Assembly (NCBI GenBank): GCA_963821235.1
Contig: CAWGCS010000002.1
Location: 1-64,000 of the forward strand
Direction of reading: 5' to 3'
Length of the DNA stretch: 64,000 bases
Source: CTSoil-043 sp963821235
GTDB taxonomy: Bacteria; Chloroflexota; Limnocylindria; Limnocylindrales; CSP1-4
The notes below the pieces were generated by a model. The model saw only the letters and a program-made list of their open reading frames with translations. It did not search any database and was not told the DNA's origin. Shown here one piece after another: positions 14,200 through 23,311 of this stretch. The position numbers were made by a program, and so were the translations under genes. Positions within the stretch are counted from its first letter, which is position 1; each line of letters starts with the position of its first letter.

Positions 14200-15402
14200 G
14201 TGACGGTCGGGACCGCCTTCCACCCGCGGACCGCGCCCCTGAACGCCCGGATGCAGTGGCGCGAGTGGTCCGGCTACTTCGCGGCCAGCGAGTACCACGA
14301 CAGCCACGTCATCGAGTACAACGCCATCCGCGAGGCGGCCGCCCTCATCGACGTGAGCCCGCTCTTCAAGTACGAGCTGCGGGGCCGTGATGCTGTCCGC
14401 CTCGTCGACCGGCTCATCGTCCGCGACGCCGCGGCCCTCACCCCCGGCCGCGTCTTCTACACGCCGTGGTGCGACGAGCACGGCAAGGTGATCGACGACG
14501 GCACGATCCATCGCCTCGAGGACGCGGACGGCGGCCAGGTGGTCCGCTGGACCGCCGCCGACCCGCAATACCGCTGGCTGCGCCTCAACGCCCACGGCCT
14601 CGACGTGGACGTGGCGGATGTCTCCGAGCGCGACGCGGCGATCGCCCTCCAGGGGCCCCTGGCGAGGGCCGTCCTCGAGGCGGCGACGCGCGAGCCCTTC
14701 GGCGACCTGCGCTACTTCCGGCGCCGGCGGGCGTCCCTCGGCGGCATCCCGATCGACGTGTCGCGGACCGGCTACACCGGCGACCTCGGCTACGAGCTGT
14801 GGATCCCCGCCGACCGCGCGGTCGCGGCCTGGGATGCCCTCGTCGAGGCCGGCCAGCCGTACCGCATCCGGCCGGCCGGGATGCTGGCCCTCGACGTCGC
14901 CCGCCTGGAGGCGGGCCTGATCCTCATTGAGGTCGACTACACCTCTGCCGTCCACTCCCGCGTCTCGGCCCAGAGCTTCAGCCCCTGGGAGATCGGGCTC
15001 GGCCGGCTCGTGGACCTCGCCAAGGCCGACTTCGTGGGCAAGCGGGCCCTCGTGGACGAGATCGCCGCCGGCGGGCCCGCCCGCCGCCTGGTCGGCCTCG
15101 ACATCGCCTGGACGGAGATCGAGGCGCTCTATGCCGCCGAGGGGCTCGCTCCGTACGCCCCCCCGACGGTCAGCCGGGAGCACGTCCCGCTCCACGCCAA
15201 CGGGCGGCAGGTCGGCCGCGTCACCTCGACCGGCTGGAGCCCGCTCCTCAAGAAGATGATCGGCCTCGCCTCGGTCGGAGTCGCTCACGCCCGGACCGGG
15301 AGCCGGCTCCAGGTCGAGTGGACGGTCGAAGCGAAGCGGAGGCTGGTCTCGGCCACGGTGGTCGACACGCCGTTCTTCGACCCGCCGCGCCGGCGCGCCT
15401 AG
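14200..15402 (+). CDS. Aminomethyltransferase (GcvT-like), folate-dependent
   Basis: GTG at 14200 follows GAAGGAGC. The 400-residue protein has the GCV_T fold: an N-terminal domain (EYNAIREAAALIDVSPLFKY, DAVRLVDRLIVRD), the central AIALQGPLAR, the folate-site segment SRTGYTGDLGYELW, and a C-terminal barrel (FVGKRAL, GRVTSTGWSPLLKKMIGLA). Its position with two flavoprotein genes rather than gcvH/gcvP suggests it is not the housekeeping glycine-cleavage T protein. By analogy to sarcosine or dimethylglycine demethylases, it could transfer a methyl-derived one-carbon unit to tetrahydrofolate. The substrate is unknown. Confidence 0.85.
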   Translation: MTVGTAFHPRTAPLNARMQWREWSGYFAASEYHDSHVIEYNAIREAAALIDVSPLFKYELRGRDAVRLVDRLIVRDAAALTPGRVFYTPWCDEHGKVIDDGTIHRLEDADGGQVVRWTAADPQYRWLRLNAHGLDVDVADVSERDAAIALQGPLARAVLEAATREPFGDLRYFRRRRASLGGIPIDVSRTGYTGDLGYELWIPADRAVAAWDALVEAGQPYRIRPAGMLALDVARLEAGLILIEVDYTSAVHSRVSAQSFSPWEIGLGRLVDLAKADFVGKRALVDEIAAGGPARRLVGLDIAWTEIEALYAAEGLAPYAPPTVSREHVPLHANGRQVGRVTSTGWSPLLKKMIGLASVGVAHARTGSRLQVEWTVEAKRRLVSATVVDTPFFDPPRRRA

Positions 15403-15456
15403 CGGCCCCCGGATCCCGAACCCAGCCCGAACCCCAGACGACAGGAGGAGACGCGG

Positions 15457-17058
15457 GTGGCCGAGCGCTACGACGCGGTGATCATCGGCGGGGGCCACAA
15501 CGGCCTGACGACCGCCGCCTACCTCGCCAAGGCCGGCTGGAGGACGCTCGTCCTCGAGAAGCGACACATCCTCGGCGGCGCGACGACGAGCGACCAGGTC
15601 GTCCCCGGCTACACGTTCAGCGTTCTCTCCTACGTCGTGAGCCTCCTCCGCCCGGAGATCATCCGGGAGCTGGAGCTGGCGAAGCACGGCCTGGAGATCC
15701 TGCCCCTCGACGGGACGTTCACGCCCGTGCCCGGCGACTGGCTGTGGCGGCGCGACGACCACGGGGCGACGATGCGCGAGCTGCGTCGCTGGTCGACATC
15801 GGACGCGGACGCCTACGAGGAGTACGGCCAGCTGATGGCCGACATGGCCCGCTTCATCAAGCCGATCCTGGGCATCGTCCCGCCGGACCCGACCTCCATC
15901 GACCCGCGGGAATGGCTCGGCGTGCTGGGCCTGGCGCGCGACTTCGCCAGGCTCTCCGAGCGCCAGCAGGCGGCCTTCATCGGGCTCATGACGATGAGCG
16001 CAGCCGACTTCCTCGACCAGTGGTTCGAGACGGACCCCCTGAAGGCCACCATGTCCGCCTCGGGGATCATCGGGACGTTCCTCGGCGTCCGCTCGCCGGG
16101 CACGGCCTACGTCCTGCTCCACCACTACATGGGCGAGATCGACGGCGCCTTCCGGGCGTGGGGCCTCCACAAGGGCGGCACCGGCGCGATCAGCGGGGCG
16201 ATCGCCAACGCAGCCCGCGCCTTCGGGGCCGAGATACGCACGAGCGCCGGGGTGGCGAGGGTGAAGCTCTCGCCATCGGGCGACCGGGCGACCGGCGTCG
16301 TCCTCGACGACGGCGAGGAGATCGAGGCCTCGGTGGTGGTCTCGTCCGCCGACGTCCGGCGCACCTTTCTCCAGCTCCTCGAGCCCGGCGTCCTGCCGGA
16401 GGACTTCGAGGCGGCCGTCCGCCGCTTCAAGTTCCGCGGCAGCTCGGGCAAGGTCAACCTCGCCCTCGATGCCCTGCCGACCTTCACCGCCAACCCGGGC
16501 GGGACGGAGTACCTGCGCGGCGCGGTGAGCATCAGCCCCGCCGTCGATTACATGGAGCGCGCCTACGACGACGCCAAGTACGGCCGCTTCAGCCGCCGGC
16601 CCTACATCGACATCGTCATCCCGTCCCTCGTCGACCCGTCCGTGGCACCGGCCGGCAAGCACGTCATGAGCTGCTTCGTCCAGTACGCGCCCTACAACCT
16701 GGCCGAAGGGCCGGCCGATTGGGAGCGCCAGCGCGTCGCCTTCGGCGACACCGTGATCGACACGATCAGCGAGTACGCCCCGAACCTGCGGGACGTCATC
16801 GTCGATCGCCACGTCGTGACGCCGTGGGACATGGAGCGCGACTGGGGCCTCACGGAGGGGAACATCTTCCACGGCGAGCTGAGTCTGGAGCAGCTCTTCT
16901 TCAGCCGGCCCGTCCCCGGCTGGTCGCGCTACCGGACGCCGATCCGGGACTACTGGATGGCCGGCTCCTCGACCCATCCTGGGGGCGGGATCATGGCGGC
17001 CAACGGCCGCCTCGCCGCCCTGGAGCTCCTCAAGGCGAAGAAGGGGAAGGTGGCGTAG
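15457..17058 (+). CDS. FAD-dependent oxidoreductase, PYROXD2/phytoene-desaturase-like (1)
   Basis: GTG at 15457 follows ACAGGAGGAG. 533 residues with an N-terminal Rossmann FAD motif YDAVIIGGGHNGLTTAAYLA, a second dinucleotide-contact strand (LVLEKRHILGGAT), and the C-terminal FAD-binding block typical of amine-oxidase/phytoene-desaturase proteins (MAGSSTHPGGGIMAANGRLA). No signal peptide or strong membrane helix is seen. Family members oxidise C-C or C-N bonds; function in this clade is poorly defined. It sits between the GcvT-like gene and a paralogue, the three forming one operon. Confidence 0.82.
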   Translation: MAERYDAVIIGGGHNGLTTAAYLAKAGWRTLVLEKRHILGGATTSDQVVPGYTFSVLSYVVSLLRPEIIRELELAKHGLEILPLDGTFTPVPGDWLWRRDDHGATMRELRRWSTSDADAYEEYGQLMADMARFIKPILGIVPPDPTSIDPREWLGVLGLARDFARLSERQQAAFIGLMTMSAADFLDQWFETDPLKATMSASGIIGTFLGVRSPGTAYVLLHHYMGEIDGAFRAWGLHKGGTGAISGAIANAARAFGAEIRTSAGVARVKLSPSGDRATGVVLDDGEEIEASVVVSSADVRRTFLQLLEPGVLPEDFEAAVRRFKFRGSSGKVNLALDALPTFTANPGGTEYLRGAVSISPAVDYMERAYDDAKYGRFSRRPYIDIVIPSLVDPSVAPAGKHVMSCFVQYAPYNLAEGPADWERQRVAFGDTVIDTISEYAPNLRDVIVDRHVVTPWDMERDWGLTEGNIFHGELSLEQLFFSRPVPGWSRYRTPIRDYWMAGSSTHPGGGIMAANGRLAALELLKAKKGKVA

Positions 17059-18681
17059 ATGGCCGCGCAGCCCTCCGCGCGCTACGACGCCATCGTCGTC
17101 GGTGGCGGCCACAACGGCCTGGTCGCGGCCGCCTACCTCGCCCGGGCCGGCCTCGCGACGCTCCTCCTCGAGCGGCGGCCGACCCTTGGCGGGATGGTCG
17201 AGACGAGGACCCTCGACGACGGGTCGCGGGCGCCGGGCCTCTTCCACACCGTGGGCCGCCTGCGGCCGGCGGTCGCGCGAGAGCTCGACCTGGCCCGTCA
17301 CGGGCTGTCGCTCGTCGCGCCCGAGGTCCGGGCCTTCGCGCCGCGGCCCGACGGGCGGGCGGTGACCCTCTGGGCCAGCGCGGAGCGGACAGCGGCCGAC
17401 CTGGCCTCCTGGTCCGCCGCCGACGGGGCCGCCTGGGCCGGCTTCGACCGCCAGGTCCGGGCGCTCGCCGGCTTCCTCGCCGCGCTCGGCGAGCAGACGC
17501 CTCCGGCGACGTCCGGGGCTCACCTCGGCGACGCGATCACGGGGCTCCTGCTCGGGCGGGCATACAAGAAGCTCTCCCGCGACGACGCCCGCAACCTGCT
17601 CCGCGTCATGCCGATGGCGATCGCCGACTTCGTCGGCGAGTGGTTCGAGAGCGACGCGGTCCGCGGGGCGGTCGCCGCCCGGGCGGTCCAGCACACGGCC
17701 CTCGGGGCGTGGTCGATGGGCACCACGGCGACGCTCCTCGCCGACTCGGCCGGGAACGACGGCGGAGCCGCCGGACAGACCGTCTACGCCCGGGGCGGGC
17801 CGGGGGCAGTCTCGACGGCCCTCGCCGGCGCGGCCCGGGGGTTCGGCGCGGAGCTCCGCAGCGGGGCCGAGGTGGTGGCGATCACGTCGGCCGGCGGCCG
17901 GGTCACGGGCGTGGCGCTGGCGTCGGGCGAGGAGATCGAGGCGCCGGTGGTGGCGTCCGGCCTCGACCCCCATCGGACCCTCCTCGGGCTGCTCGGCCCG
18001 CTCGACCTCGGGACCAACCTGCGCTGGCGGGCCGGCAACGTCCGCCAGCCCGGCACCGTGGCCCGGGTCAACCTGGCCCTGGCCGGGCTGCCGCGCTTCC
18101 CGGCTGCCGGCGACGGTCACGAGGGGGCGAAGCGGCTGCGTGGCCGCATCCTGGTCAATGCGACGGGCATCGACGACCTCGAGCGCTCGTTCGACGCCGT
18201 GAAGTACGGGCGGGCGTCGGAGCGGCTCCTCCTGGAGGCCACGATCCCGACGCTGGTCGACCCGTCGCTCGCCGCCCGCGAGGGCGGCCACGTCATGAGC
18301 GTGGTCGCCCAGTACCTGCCGCGCCGCCTCCGCGACGGCGACTGGGACGACGCCGCGCGGACCGCGCTCGGCGACCGGGTGCTCGCCACCCTCGAGGAGG
18401 TGGCGCCGGGAATCGGCTCGCTCGTCACTGCCCGCGAGGTGCTCACTCCGGCCGATCTCGAGGCCGAGTACGGGCTGACGGGCGGCCACCCCTACCACCA
18501 GGAGCCCGGGCTCGACGCCTGGTTCGCCTGGCGGCCCCTCGTGGGCTGGGCGCGCTACCGGATGCCCCTCGACGGGCTCTACCTCGTCGGGCCGGGGGCC
18601 CACCCCGGCGGGGGCGTCACGGGCGCCCCGGCCCACAACGCGGCGCGAGAGATCCTGGCCGACCGGAAGCGGCGGCGGTAG
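17059..18681 (+). CDS. FAD-dependent oxidoreductase, PYROXD2/phytoene-desaturase-like (2)
   Basis: ATG at 17059 directly abuts the TAG of the upstream paralogue. The 540-residue protein repeats the same architecture: YDAIVVGGGHNGLVAAAYLA at the N-terminus and LVGPGAHPGGGVTGAPAHNA at the C-terminus. The two proteins align from end to end by eye with modest identity, so they look like an old tandem duplication that may form a heterodimer or act on successive intermediates. The gene ends 14 bases from the convergent glgC. Confidence 0.82.
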   Translation: MAAQPSARYDAIVVGGGHNGLVAAAYLARAGLATLLLERRPTLGGMVETRTLDDGSRAPGLFHTVGRLRPAVARELDLARHGLSLVAPEVRAFAPRPDGRAVTLWASAERTAADLASWSAADGAAWAGFDRQVRALAGFLAALGEQTPPATSGAHLGDAITGLLLGRAYKKLSRDDARNLLRVMPMAIADFVGEWFESDAVRGAVAARAVQHTALGAWSMGTTATLLADSAGNDGGAAGQTVYARGGPGAVSTALAGAARGFGAELRSGAEVVAITSAGGRVTGVALASGEEIEAPVVASGLDPHRTLLGLLGPLDLGTNLRWRAGNVRQPGTVARVNLALAGLPRFPAAGDGHEGAKRLRGRILVNATGIDDLERSFDAVKYGRASERLLLEATIPTLVDPSLAAREGGHVMSVVAQYLPRRLRDGDWDDAARTALGDRVLATLEEVAPGIGSLVTAREVLTPADLEAEYGLTGGHPYHQEPGLDAWFAWRPLVGWARYRMPLDGLYLVGPGAHPGGGVTGAPAHNAAREILADRKRRR

Positions 18682-18695
18682 CTCCTCGGCAACGA

Positions 18696-19985
18696 TCAGG
18701 TCGTCGCCACTGGCTCCGGCTCGCCGGCGGCGCTCCGCCGCCGCACCGAGGTCCCCGACGGGACGGTGAGCTCCAGGAAGTCCGTCGCCTCGACGCGCGG
18801 CGCGATGAGGCAGTTGCGCCCGATCCGCGTGCCGGGCGGGATGCGGGCCCGCTCGCCAACCACCGTGATCCCGCTGCTCAGCCGATCCGGCTCGTCCACG
18901 TTGGCGACGGACCGGTCGTCGCCGACCCCGACCACCGCGCCCGCCCCGACGCGGACGAACTTGTCGATGATCGCGGTATCGACCACGGCCCCGGCCCCGA
19001 CCTCGGTGTCGAGCAGGATCACCGAGTCGCGCACGACGGCTCCCTCGGAGACCTTCACGCCCGGCGAGAGGACCGAGTTGAGGACCGTGCCGTTGACGAT
19101 GCAGCCGTGGCTGAGGAGCGAGTGGCGGACAAGGGCGTCCGGCCCCAGCTTGGCCGGCGACCGCTCCTCGGAGCGCGTGTGGATGAGCCAGCTCCGGTCG
19201 AAGAGGTCGAGGGGCGGCACCAGGCCCACCAGGTCCAGGTTGGCCTTCCAGTAGGCCTCGATGGTGCCGACGTCCCGCCAGTAGCCTTCGAAGCGGTACC
19301 CGAAGACGCGGGCGCCGCCGGCCAGCATGGCCGGGACGACGTCGTGGCCGAAGTCGCCGCGGGAGGGCGTCACCCACTCGTGGATGGCCGCCCGGGAGAG
19401 GACGTAGATGCCCATGGAGGCGAGGTCGCCCTTCGGCTCCGCCGGCTTCTCCTCCCAGTCGACGATGCGATCGTCCTCGTCGAGGGCGCAGATCCCCATC
19501 CGGCTCGCCTCATCCGGAGGCACCGCCAGGACAGCGACCGTCAGGGCGGCGTCTCTCGCCCGGTGGGCCGCGATCATCGGCCGGTAGTCCATGCGGTAGA
19601 CGTGGTCGCCGCCCAGGACCAGGACGGTGTCGGCGCCCTGCTGGTCGATCTCGTGGAGGTTGTAGCGGACGGCATCCGCCGTGCCCCGGTACCAGCCCTG
19701 GTGGTTGGCCGACATGAATGGCTGGAGGATCCTGATCCCGCCCCCGCGCAGGCGGTCGAAGTCCCACGGCCGTCCCGTCCCGATGTGATCGTTGAGCGAG
19801 CGCGGGTTGTACTGGGTCAGGACGAGCACGTCCTCGATGCCCGAGTTGGCGCAGTTCGAGAGGCTGAAGTCGATGAGGCGGTACTTGCCGCCGAACGGCA
19901 CGGCGGGCTTGGACCGGATCGCCGACAGGATGGAGAGCCGCTCGCCGGCGCCGCCCGCCAGCACGACCGCGAGGACGTCGCCCAT
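18696..19985 (-). CDS. glgC: Glucose-1-phosphate adenylyltransferase
   Basis: ATG at 19985 follows GGGGAGAT on the minus strand. The 429-residue protein has the nucleotidyltransferase signature VLAGGAGERLSILSAIRSKP, substrate motifs FSLSNCANSGI and GTADAVRYNL, VLVLGGDHVYRMDY, MGIYVLSRAAI, and a C-terminal left-handed beta-helix domain (from about residue 300: hexapeptide-like VLSPGVKVSEGAVV). It makes ADP-glucose for glycogen. No other glycogen gene is next to it. Confidence 0.92.
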   Translation of the reverse strand: MGDVLAVVLAGGAGERLSILSAIRSKPAVPFGGKYRLIDFSLSNCANSGIEDVLVLTQYNPRSLNDHIGTGRPWDFDRLRGGGIRILQPFMSANHQGWYRGTADAVRYNLHEIDQQGADTVLVLGGDHVYRMDYRPMIAAHRARDAALTVAVLAVPPDEASRMGICALDEDDRIVDWEEKPAEPKGDLASMGIYVLSRAAIHEWVTPSRGDFGHDVVPAMLAGGARVFGYRFEGYWRDVGTIEAYWKANLDLVGLVPPLDLFDRSWLIHTRSEERSPAKLGPDALVRHSLLSHGCIVNGTVLNSVLSPGVKVSEGAVVRDSVILLDTEVGAGAVVDTAIIDKFVRVGAGAVVGVGDDRSVANVDEPDRLSSGITVVGERARIPPGTRIGRNCLIAPRVEATDFLELTVPSGTSVRRRSAAGEPEPVATT

Positions 19986-20109
19986 CGCAGATCTCCCCGT
20001 CCGCAGCGAGACCCGGCGCGGACCCGAGCGCCGGGCGACCGCCTGGGCGAAGCCTACGCCGCGGGCGGTGGCGCGATCGGGCCATGGGACGCGGCGTCGC
20101 GACCCGGCG

Positions 20110-20886
20110 TCAGCGCCCGAGCTCGAGATCCCAGCCGCGCAGGCGCTCCAGGAAGCGGTCGGCGGTGAGGTCGAGCTGGATCGGCGTCACGGCGACCCGG
20201 TTGTGCATGACCGCGTGGACGTCGGTGCCGGGGATCGCCCGTCCGGTGGGCGGCGAGCCGCCGACCCAGTAGTAGGGGACCCCCCGAGGATCCTCGCGCC
20301 GGATCAGCTCGTCCTGGTAGGTCCGCTTGCCGAGGCGGGCGACCTCGAAGCCCTCGCAGGCCGCCAGCGGGATCGCCGGCACGTTCACGTTGAGGAGCTG
20401 CCCCGGCTCGAGGCCCCGGGCGAGGATGGCCCGGGCGACGACCCGCGCCGCCTCGATCGCCAGCTCGAAGTCGTCGGGCGCGAAGTCGTCGTGGCTGATC
20501 GCGAAGGCCGGGCAGCCGTTGAGGACCGCTTCCATCGCGCCGCTGACCGTCCCCGAGTAGGTGATGTCGTCGCCGAGGTTCGCGCCGTGGTTGATGCCGC
20601 TGGCGACGAGGTCGATGGGGCCCGGCAGGAGGCCCAGGAAGACGAGGCCGACGGCGTCGGACGGGGAGCCGTCGATCGACCAGGCCGGGGAGCCGTCGGC
20701 CAGCGTCCGCTCGCGGACGCGGAGGGGTCGCCACATCGTCCGCGAGTGGCCGACGGCGCTCTGGTTCGTGTCCGGGGCGATGACGATGACCTCGCCGAGC
20801 GGCTCGAGGGCCTGCTTGAGGGCCAGCAGGCCACGCGACTCGATCCCGTCGTCGTTGGTGACGAGGATGCGCGGGCGGTCGGTCAT
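20110..20886 (-). CDS. surE: 5'/3'-nucleotidase SurE
   Basis: 258 residues from ATG 20886, which overlaps the stop of the upstream AI-2E permease gene by ATGA. Signature residues: RILVTNDDGIESRG with the metal-binding Asp pair (D12, D13), PDTNQSAVGHS, SGINHGANLGDDITYSGTVS, and VNVPAIP. SurE proteins are metal-dependent acid phosphatases acting on nucleoside monophosphates and short polyphosphates, in the cytoplasm. The longer upstream frame is only the shadow of the overlapping permease gene. Confidence 0.93.
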   Translation of the reverse strand: MTDRPRILVTNDDGIESRGLLALKQALEPLGEVIVIAPDTNQSAVGHSRTMWRPLRVRERTLADGSPAWSIDGSPSDAVGLVFLGLLPGPIDLVASGINHGANLGDDITYSGTVSGAMEAVLNGCPAFAISHDDFAPDDFELAIEAARVVARAILARGLEPGQLLNVNVPAIPLAACEGFEVARLGKRTYQDELIRREDPRGVPYYWVGGSPPTGRAIPGTDVHAVMHNRVAVTPIQLDLTADRFLERLRGWDLELGR

Positions 20887-22169
20887 CCGACGGTCGGGTG
20901 GTCGGCCGCGGCGGCGTCGCCCGGCCCGCCGACCTCCTCGACGGCGATCTCCTCCGCCTCGCCCGGCTTCGGCTCGCGGGGCACGCGCTTCGGGCGGCCG
21001 TCCCGCTCGGCCAGGCGCTGGGCCGCACGGGCCGCCACCGAGCGCTCGTCGGGGTTCACGTTGCGGCGCAGGAAGTAGAAGAAGAACGAGGAGATGACGG
21101 CCGCGACGGGCAGGCCGAAGATCGCCCCCGCCACGCCGAACAGCTTCGTCCCGATGAGGACGGCCGCCAGGACGACGACCGGGTGGAGGCCGATGGCGCC
21201 GGCCAGGATGCGCGGCTGGAGGACGTTCTGGACCAGGAACCAGCCGATCCCCATGATCGCGATCGTGGCGAACAGAGCGTCCGGCTTCGTCACGGCCGCG
21301 ACGATCACCGGCGGCGCCCAGGCGACGAAGGGCCCGAAGAAGGGGATCGCCATCAGGAAGCCGGAGGTCGTGGTCGTCAGGGCGGCGTACTCCAGCCCCA
21401 GGACGACGTTGCAGACGAGGGCCACGATGCCGTAGGAGAGGCCGATCACGACCATCCCGCGGATGAACCCGCCGAAGGATCGGCCCACGCTCTCCGTCAG
21501 GAGGTGGGCTTCCGCGCCGTAGGTCGGCGGCACGAGCCGCAGGAGGAACGAGCCGATCGCCGCCCGGTCGATCGAGATGAAGACGGCCAGGAAGAAGACG
21601 ATCAGGACGTTCCCCACGAAGCCGACGCTCGCGACGGCCACGTCCTGGAGGGGGCCCAGCAGGTTCTGGGCCTGGACGGCCAGGGTCCCGAGGAGGGTCT
21701 CCACCTGCGCCGTCAGGTCCACCCGGTCGAAGCCCAGCGAGGTGAGCCAGTCCGAGATCGGCCGGATGAGCGCCAGGAGGTCCTGCTGGAACTGGGGCAG
21801 CGTGCGCAGGAAGTCGGAGGTCGAGGTGAAGAGCGCCGAGGCCGCCACGACGATGAGGCCGAAGGCGGCCAGGGCCACCGCCCCGTAGGCGATCGTCACG
21901 GCCACGACGCGCGGCACGAAGCGGGACAGCCAGGCCGCGATCGGCTCCAGGATGAAGCCCAGCAGCCAGGCGAAGAAGAAGATCAGGATCAGGTCGGAGA
22001 AGACGGCCCACACGCCGGCCAGCTGGTCGAGGACGACGAAGAAGAGGGCGACCGAGCCGAGGACGAGGAGGATCGTGAGCCAGCGCCGCTCGCGCGGCGT
22101 CAGCAGGGCCGCGGCGGGCGAGCCCGGGGCCTGCGGCGCGGGCGGCTGCGCGGGATGGTCCATCGGCAT
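20883..22169 (-). CDS. AI-2E family (PerM-like) membrane transporter
   Basis: Start chosen at ATG 22169, preceded by GGAGAAGCC; an in-frame upstream ATG lacks this. 428 residues with seven to eight hydrophobic helices, including LILIFFFAWLLGFILEPIAA near the N-terminus, a charged middle segment (residues about 120-190) and the family block MAIPFFGPFVAWAPPVIVAA followed by LQPRILAGAIGLHPVVVLAA. The C-terminus is an acidic cytoplasmic tail. The family covers putative autoinducer-2 exporters and Na+/H+ antiporters; substrate cannot be assigned. It is coupled to surE. Confidence 0.85.
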   Translation of the reverse strand: MPMDHPAQPPAPQAPGSPAAALLTPRERRWLTILLVLGSVALFFVVLDQLAGVWAVFSDLILIFFFAWLLGFILEPIAAWLSRFVPRVVAVTIAYGAVALAAFGLIVVAASALFTSTSDFLRTLPQFQQDLLALIRPISDWLTSLGFDRVDLTAQVETLLGTLAVQAQNLLGPLQDVAVASVGFVGNVLIVFFLAVFISIDRAAIGSFLLRLVPPTYGAEAHLLTESVGRSFGGFIRGMVVIGLSYGIVALVCNVVLGLEYAALTTTTSGFLMAIPFFGPFVAWAPPVIVAAVTKPDALFATIAIMGIGWFLVQNVLQPRILAGAIGLHPVVVLAAVLIGTKLFGVAGAIFGLPVAAVISSFFFYFLRRNVNPDERSVAARAAQRLAERDGRPKRVPREPKPGEAEEIAVEEVGGPGDAAAADHPTVG

Positions 22170-22264
22170 CCGGCTTCTCCGGGCCCGGCGGGCCCAGCCT
22201 GCGCCGATGCTAGCAGGGCCGGCCAGCGGCGGGGGACCGCCCGGCGATGCCCGGCGCATGGGTC

Positions 22265-23254
22265 CTAGCGCAGGCCCATCTTGGCGCGGACCTCGGCCAT
22301 CGTCGCGTCGACGATCGGCTTCAGGCGCGCCGCTCCCTCCTCCATGATCCGGTCGACCTGCTCAGGGTGGGCCGTCAGCTCCGCGTAGCGCTCACGGGCC
22401 CCGGCGTAGTACCGCAGGAGCCGCTCGGCCAGCAGCTTCTTGGTGTCGACGCAGCCCGTCCGCGCCGTCCGCTCGCCCTCCCAGATCTCGGCGTAGTCGT
22501 CGCCGAAGAAGCGGTGGAGCTGGCAGACGTTGCAGCGCTCGGGGTGGCCCGGATCGGTCCGCTTGATCCGCAGGGTGTCGGTCACCATCCCCATCACCCG
22601 GCGCCGGATCTCGTCCTCGGGGGCGAAGATCTCGATCGTGTTCCCGACCGACTTGGACATCTTCTTCACGCCGTCCGTGCCGAGGACGACGGGCGCCTCG
22701 GTGTAGACCGCCTGGGGCTCCGGGAACGTCTCGCCGTAGCGGTTGTTGAAAGCTCGGACGATCTCGCGGGAGAGCTCCAGGTGGGCGGCCTGGTCCCTGC
22801 CCACCGGCACCACCGAGGCCTTGTACAGGACGATGTCGGCGGCCTGCAGGACGGGATAGGTGAGGAGGCCGTGGTTGACGTCCTCCGGCTGGCTCGCCCG
22901 CTTCTCCTTGTAGGTCGGCGTGCGCTGCAGCCAGCCGACGGGGGTCACGGTCGCGAAGAGCCACATCAGCTCGGTGACCTCGGGCCGGTGGCTCTGCACG
23001 AAGAGCGTGCAGCGCTGCGGGTCGAGGCCGAGGGCGAGCAGGGCGGCCGCCATCTGGCGGGTGCGCTGCCGCATCGCGTCCGGATCGTGCGTGCTCGTCA
23101 GGGCGTGGAAGTCGACGATGCAGTAGATGGACTCGAAGCGATCCTGGAGCGCGACGTAGTTGCGGATCGCCCCGAGGTCGTTGCCGATGTGGACGGCGCC
23201 CGAGGGCTGGATCCCGCTGAAGCAGCGAGTCCGGGGAGCAGGCATGGTGGTCAT
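22265..23254 (-). CDS. trpS: Tryptophan--tRNA ligase
   Basis: 329 residues from ATG 23254 (or ATG 23245). Class I synthetase motifs: the HIGH equivalent in GIQPSGAVHIGNDLGAI and the KMSKS loop in GVKKMSKSVGNT. YPVLQAADIVLYKA and GRDQAAHLELSREI match TrpS. A short insertion with CNVCQLHRFF lies after the KMSKS loop, as in the longer bacterial TrpS subgroup. It stands alone on the minus strand, facing the divergent hom gene with a 57-bp gap. Confidence 0.95.
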   Translation of the reverse strand: MTTMPAPRTRCFSGIQPSGAVHIGNDLGAIRNYVALQDRFESIYCIVDFHALTSTHDPDAMRQRTRQMAAALLALGLDPQRCTLFVQSHRPEVTELMWLFATVTPVGWLQRTPTYKEKRASQPEDVNHGLLTYPVLQAADIVLYKASVVPVGRDQAAHLELSREIVRAFNNRYGETFPEPQAVYTEAPVVLGTDGVKKMSKSVGNTIEIFAPEDEIRRRVMGMVTDTLRIKRTDPGHPERCNVCQLHRFFGDDYAEIWEGERTARTGCVDTKKLLAERLLRYYAGARERYAELTAHPEQVDRIMEEGAARLKPIVDATMAEVRAKMGLR

Positions 23255-23298
23255 CGCCCGCGAGTGTAGCGGGCGGCCCCGGCCGGCCGCGCGTCGGC

Positions 23299-23304
23299 TA
23301 CGAT
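23299..23304 (+). promoter_or_regulatory. -10-like element just before hom
   Basis: TACGAT at 23299-23304 is 7 bases before the hom ATG (23312), and no ribosome binding site is present. This is the same spacing as at lysC and four other genes here and suggests a leaderless transcript. No clear -35 element is visible. Confidence 0.5.
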
Positions 23305-23311
23305 CTCCGCG

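Noticed and set aside
14104..19377. 1757-codon minus-strand open frame
   Set aside because: It is the shadow of gcvT-like, two flavoprotein genes and glgC in very GC-rich DNA. Its composition (Arg/Gly/Asp/Pro-rich, no domain) is not that of a real protein, apart from the shared glgC region, which is read properly in another frame.
15318..20168. 1616-codon plus-strand open frame
   Set aside because: It overlaps two flavoprotein genes in another frame and glgC on the other strand. No domain.
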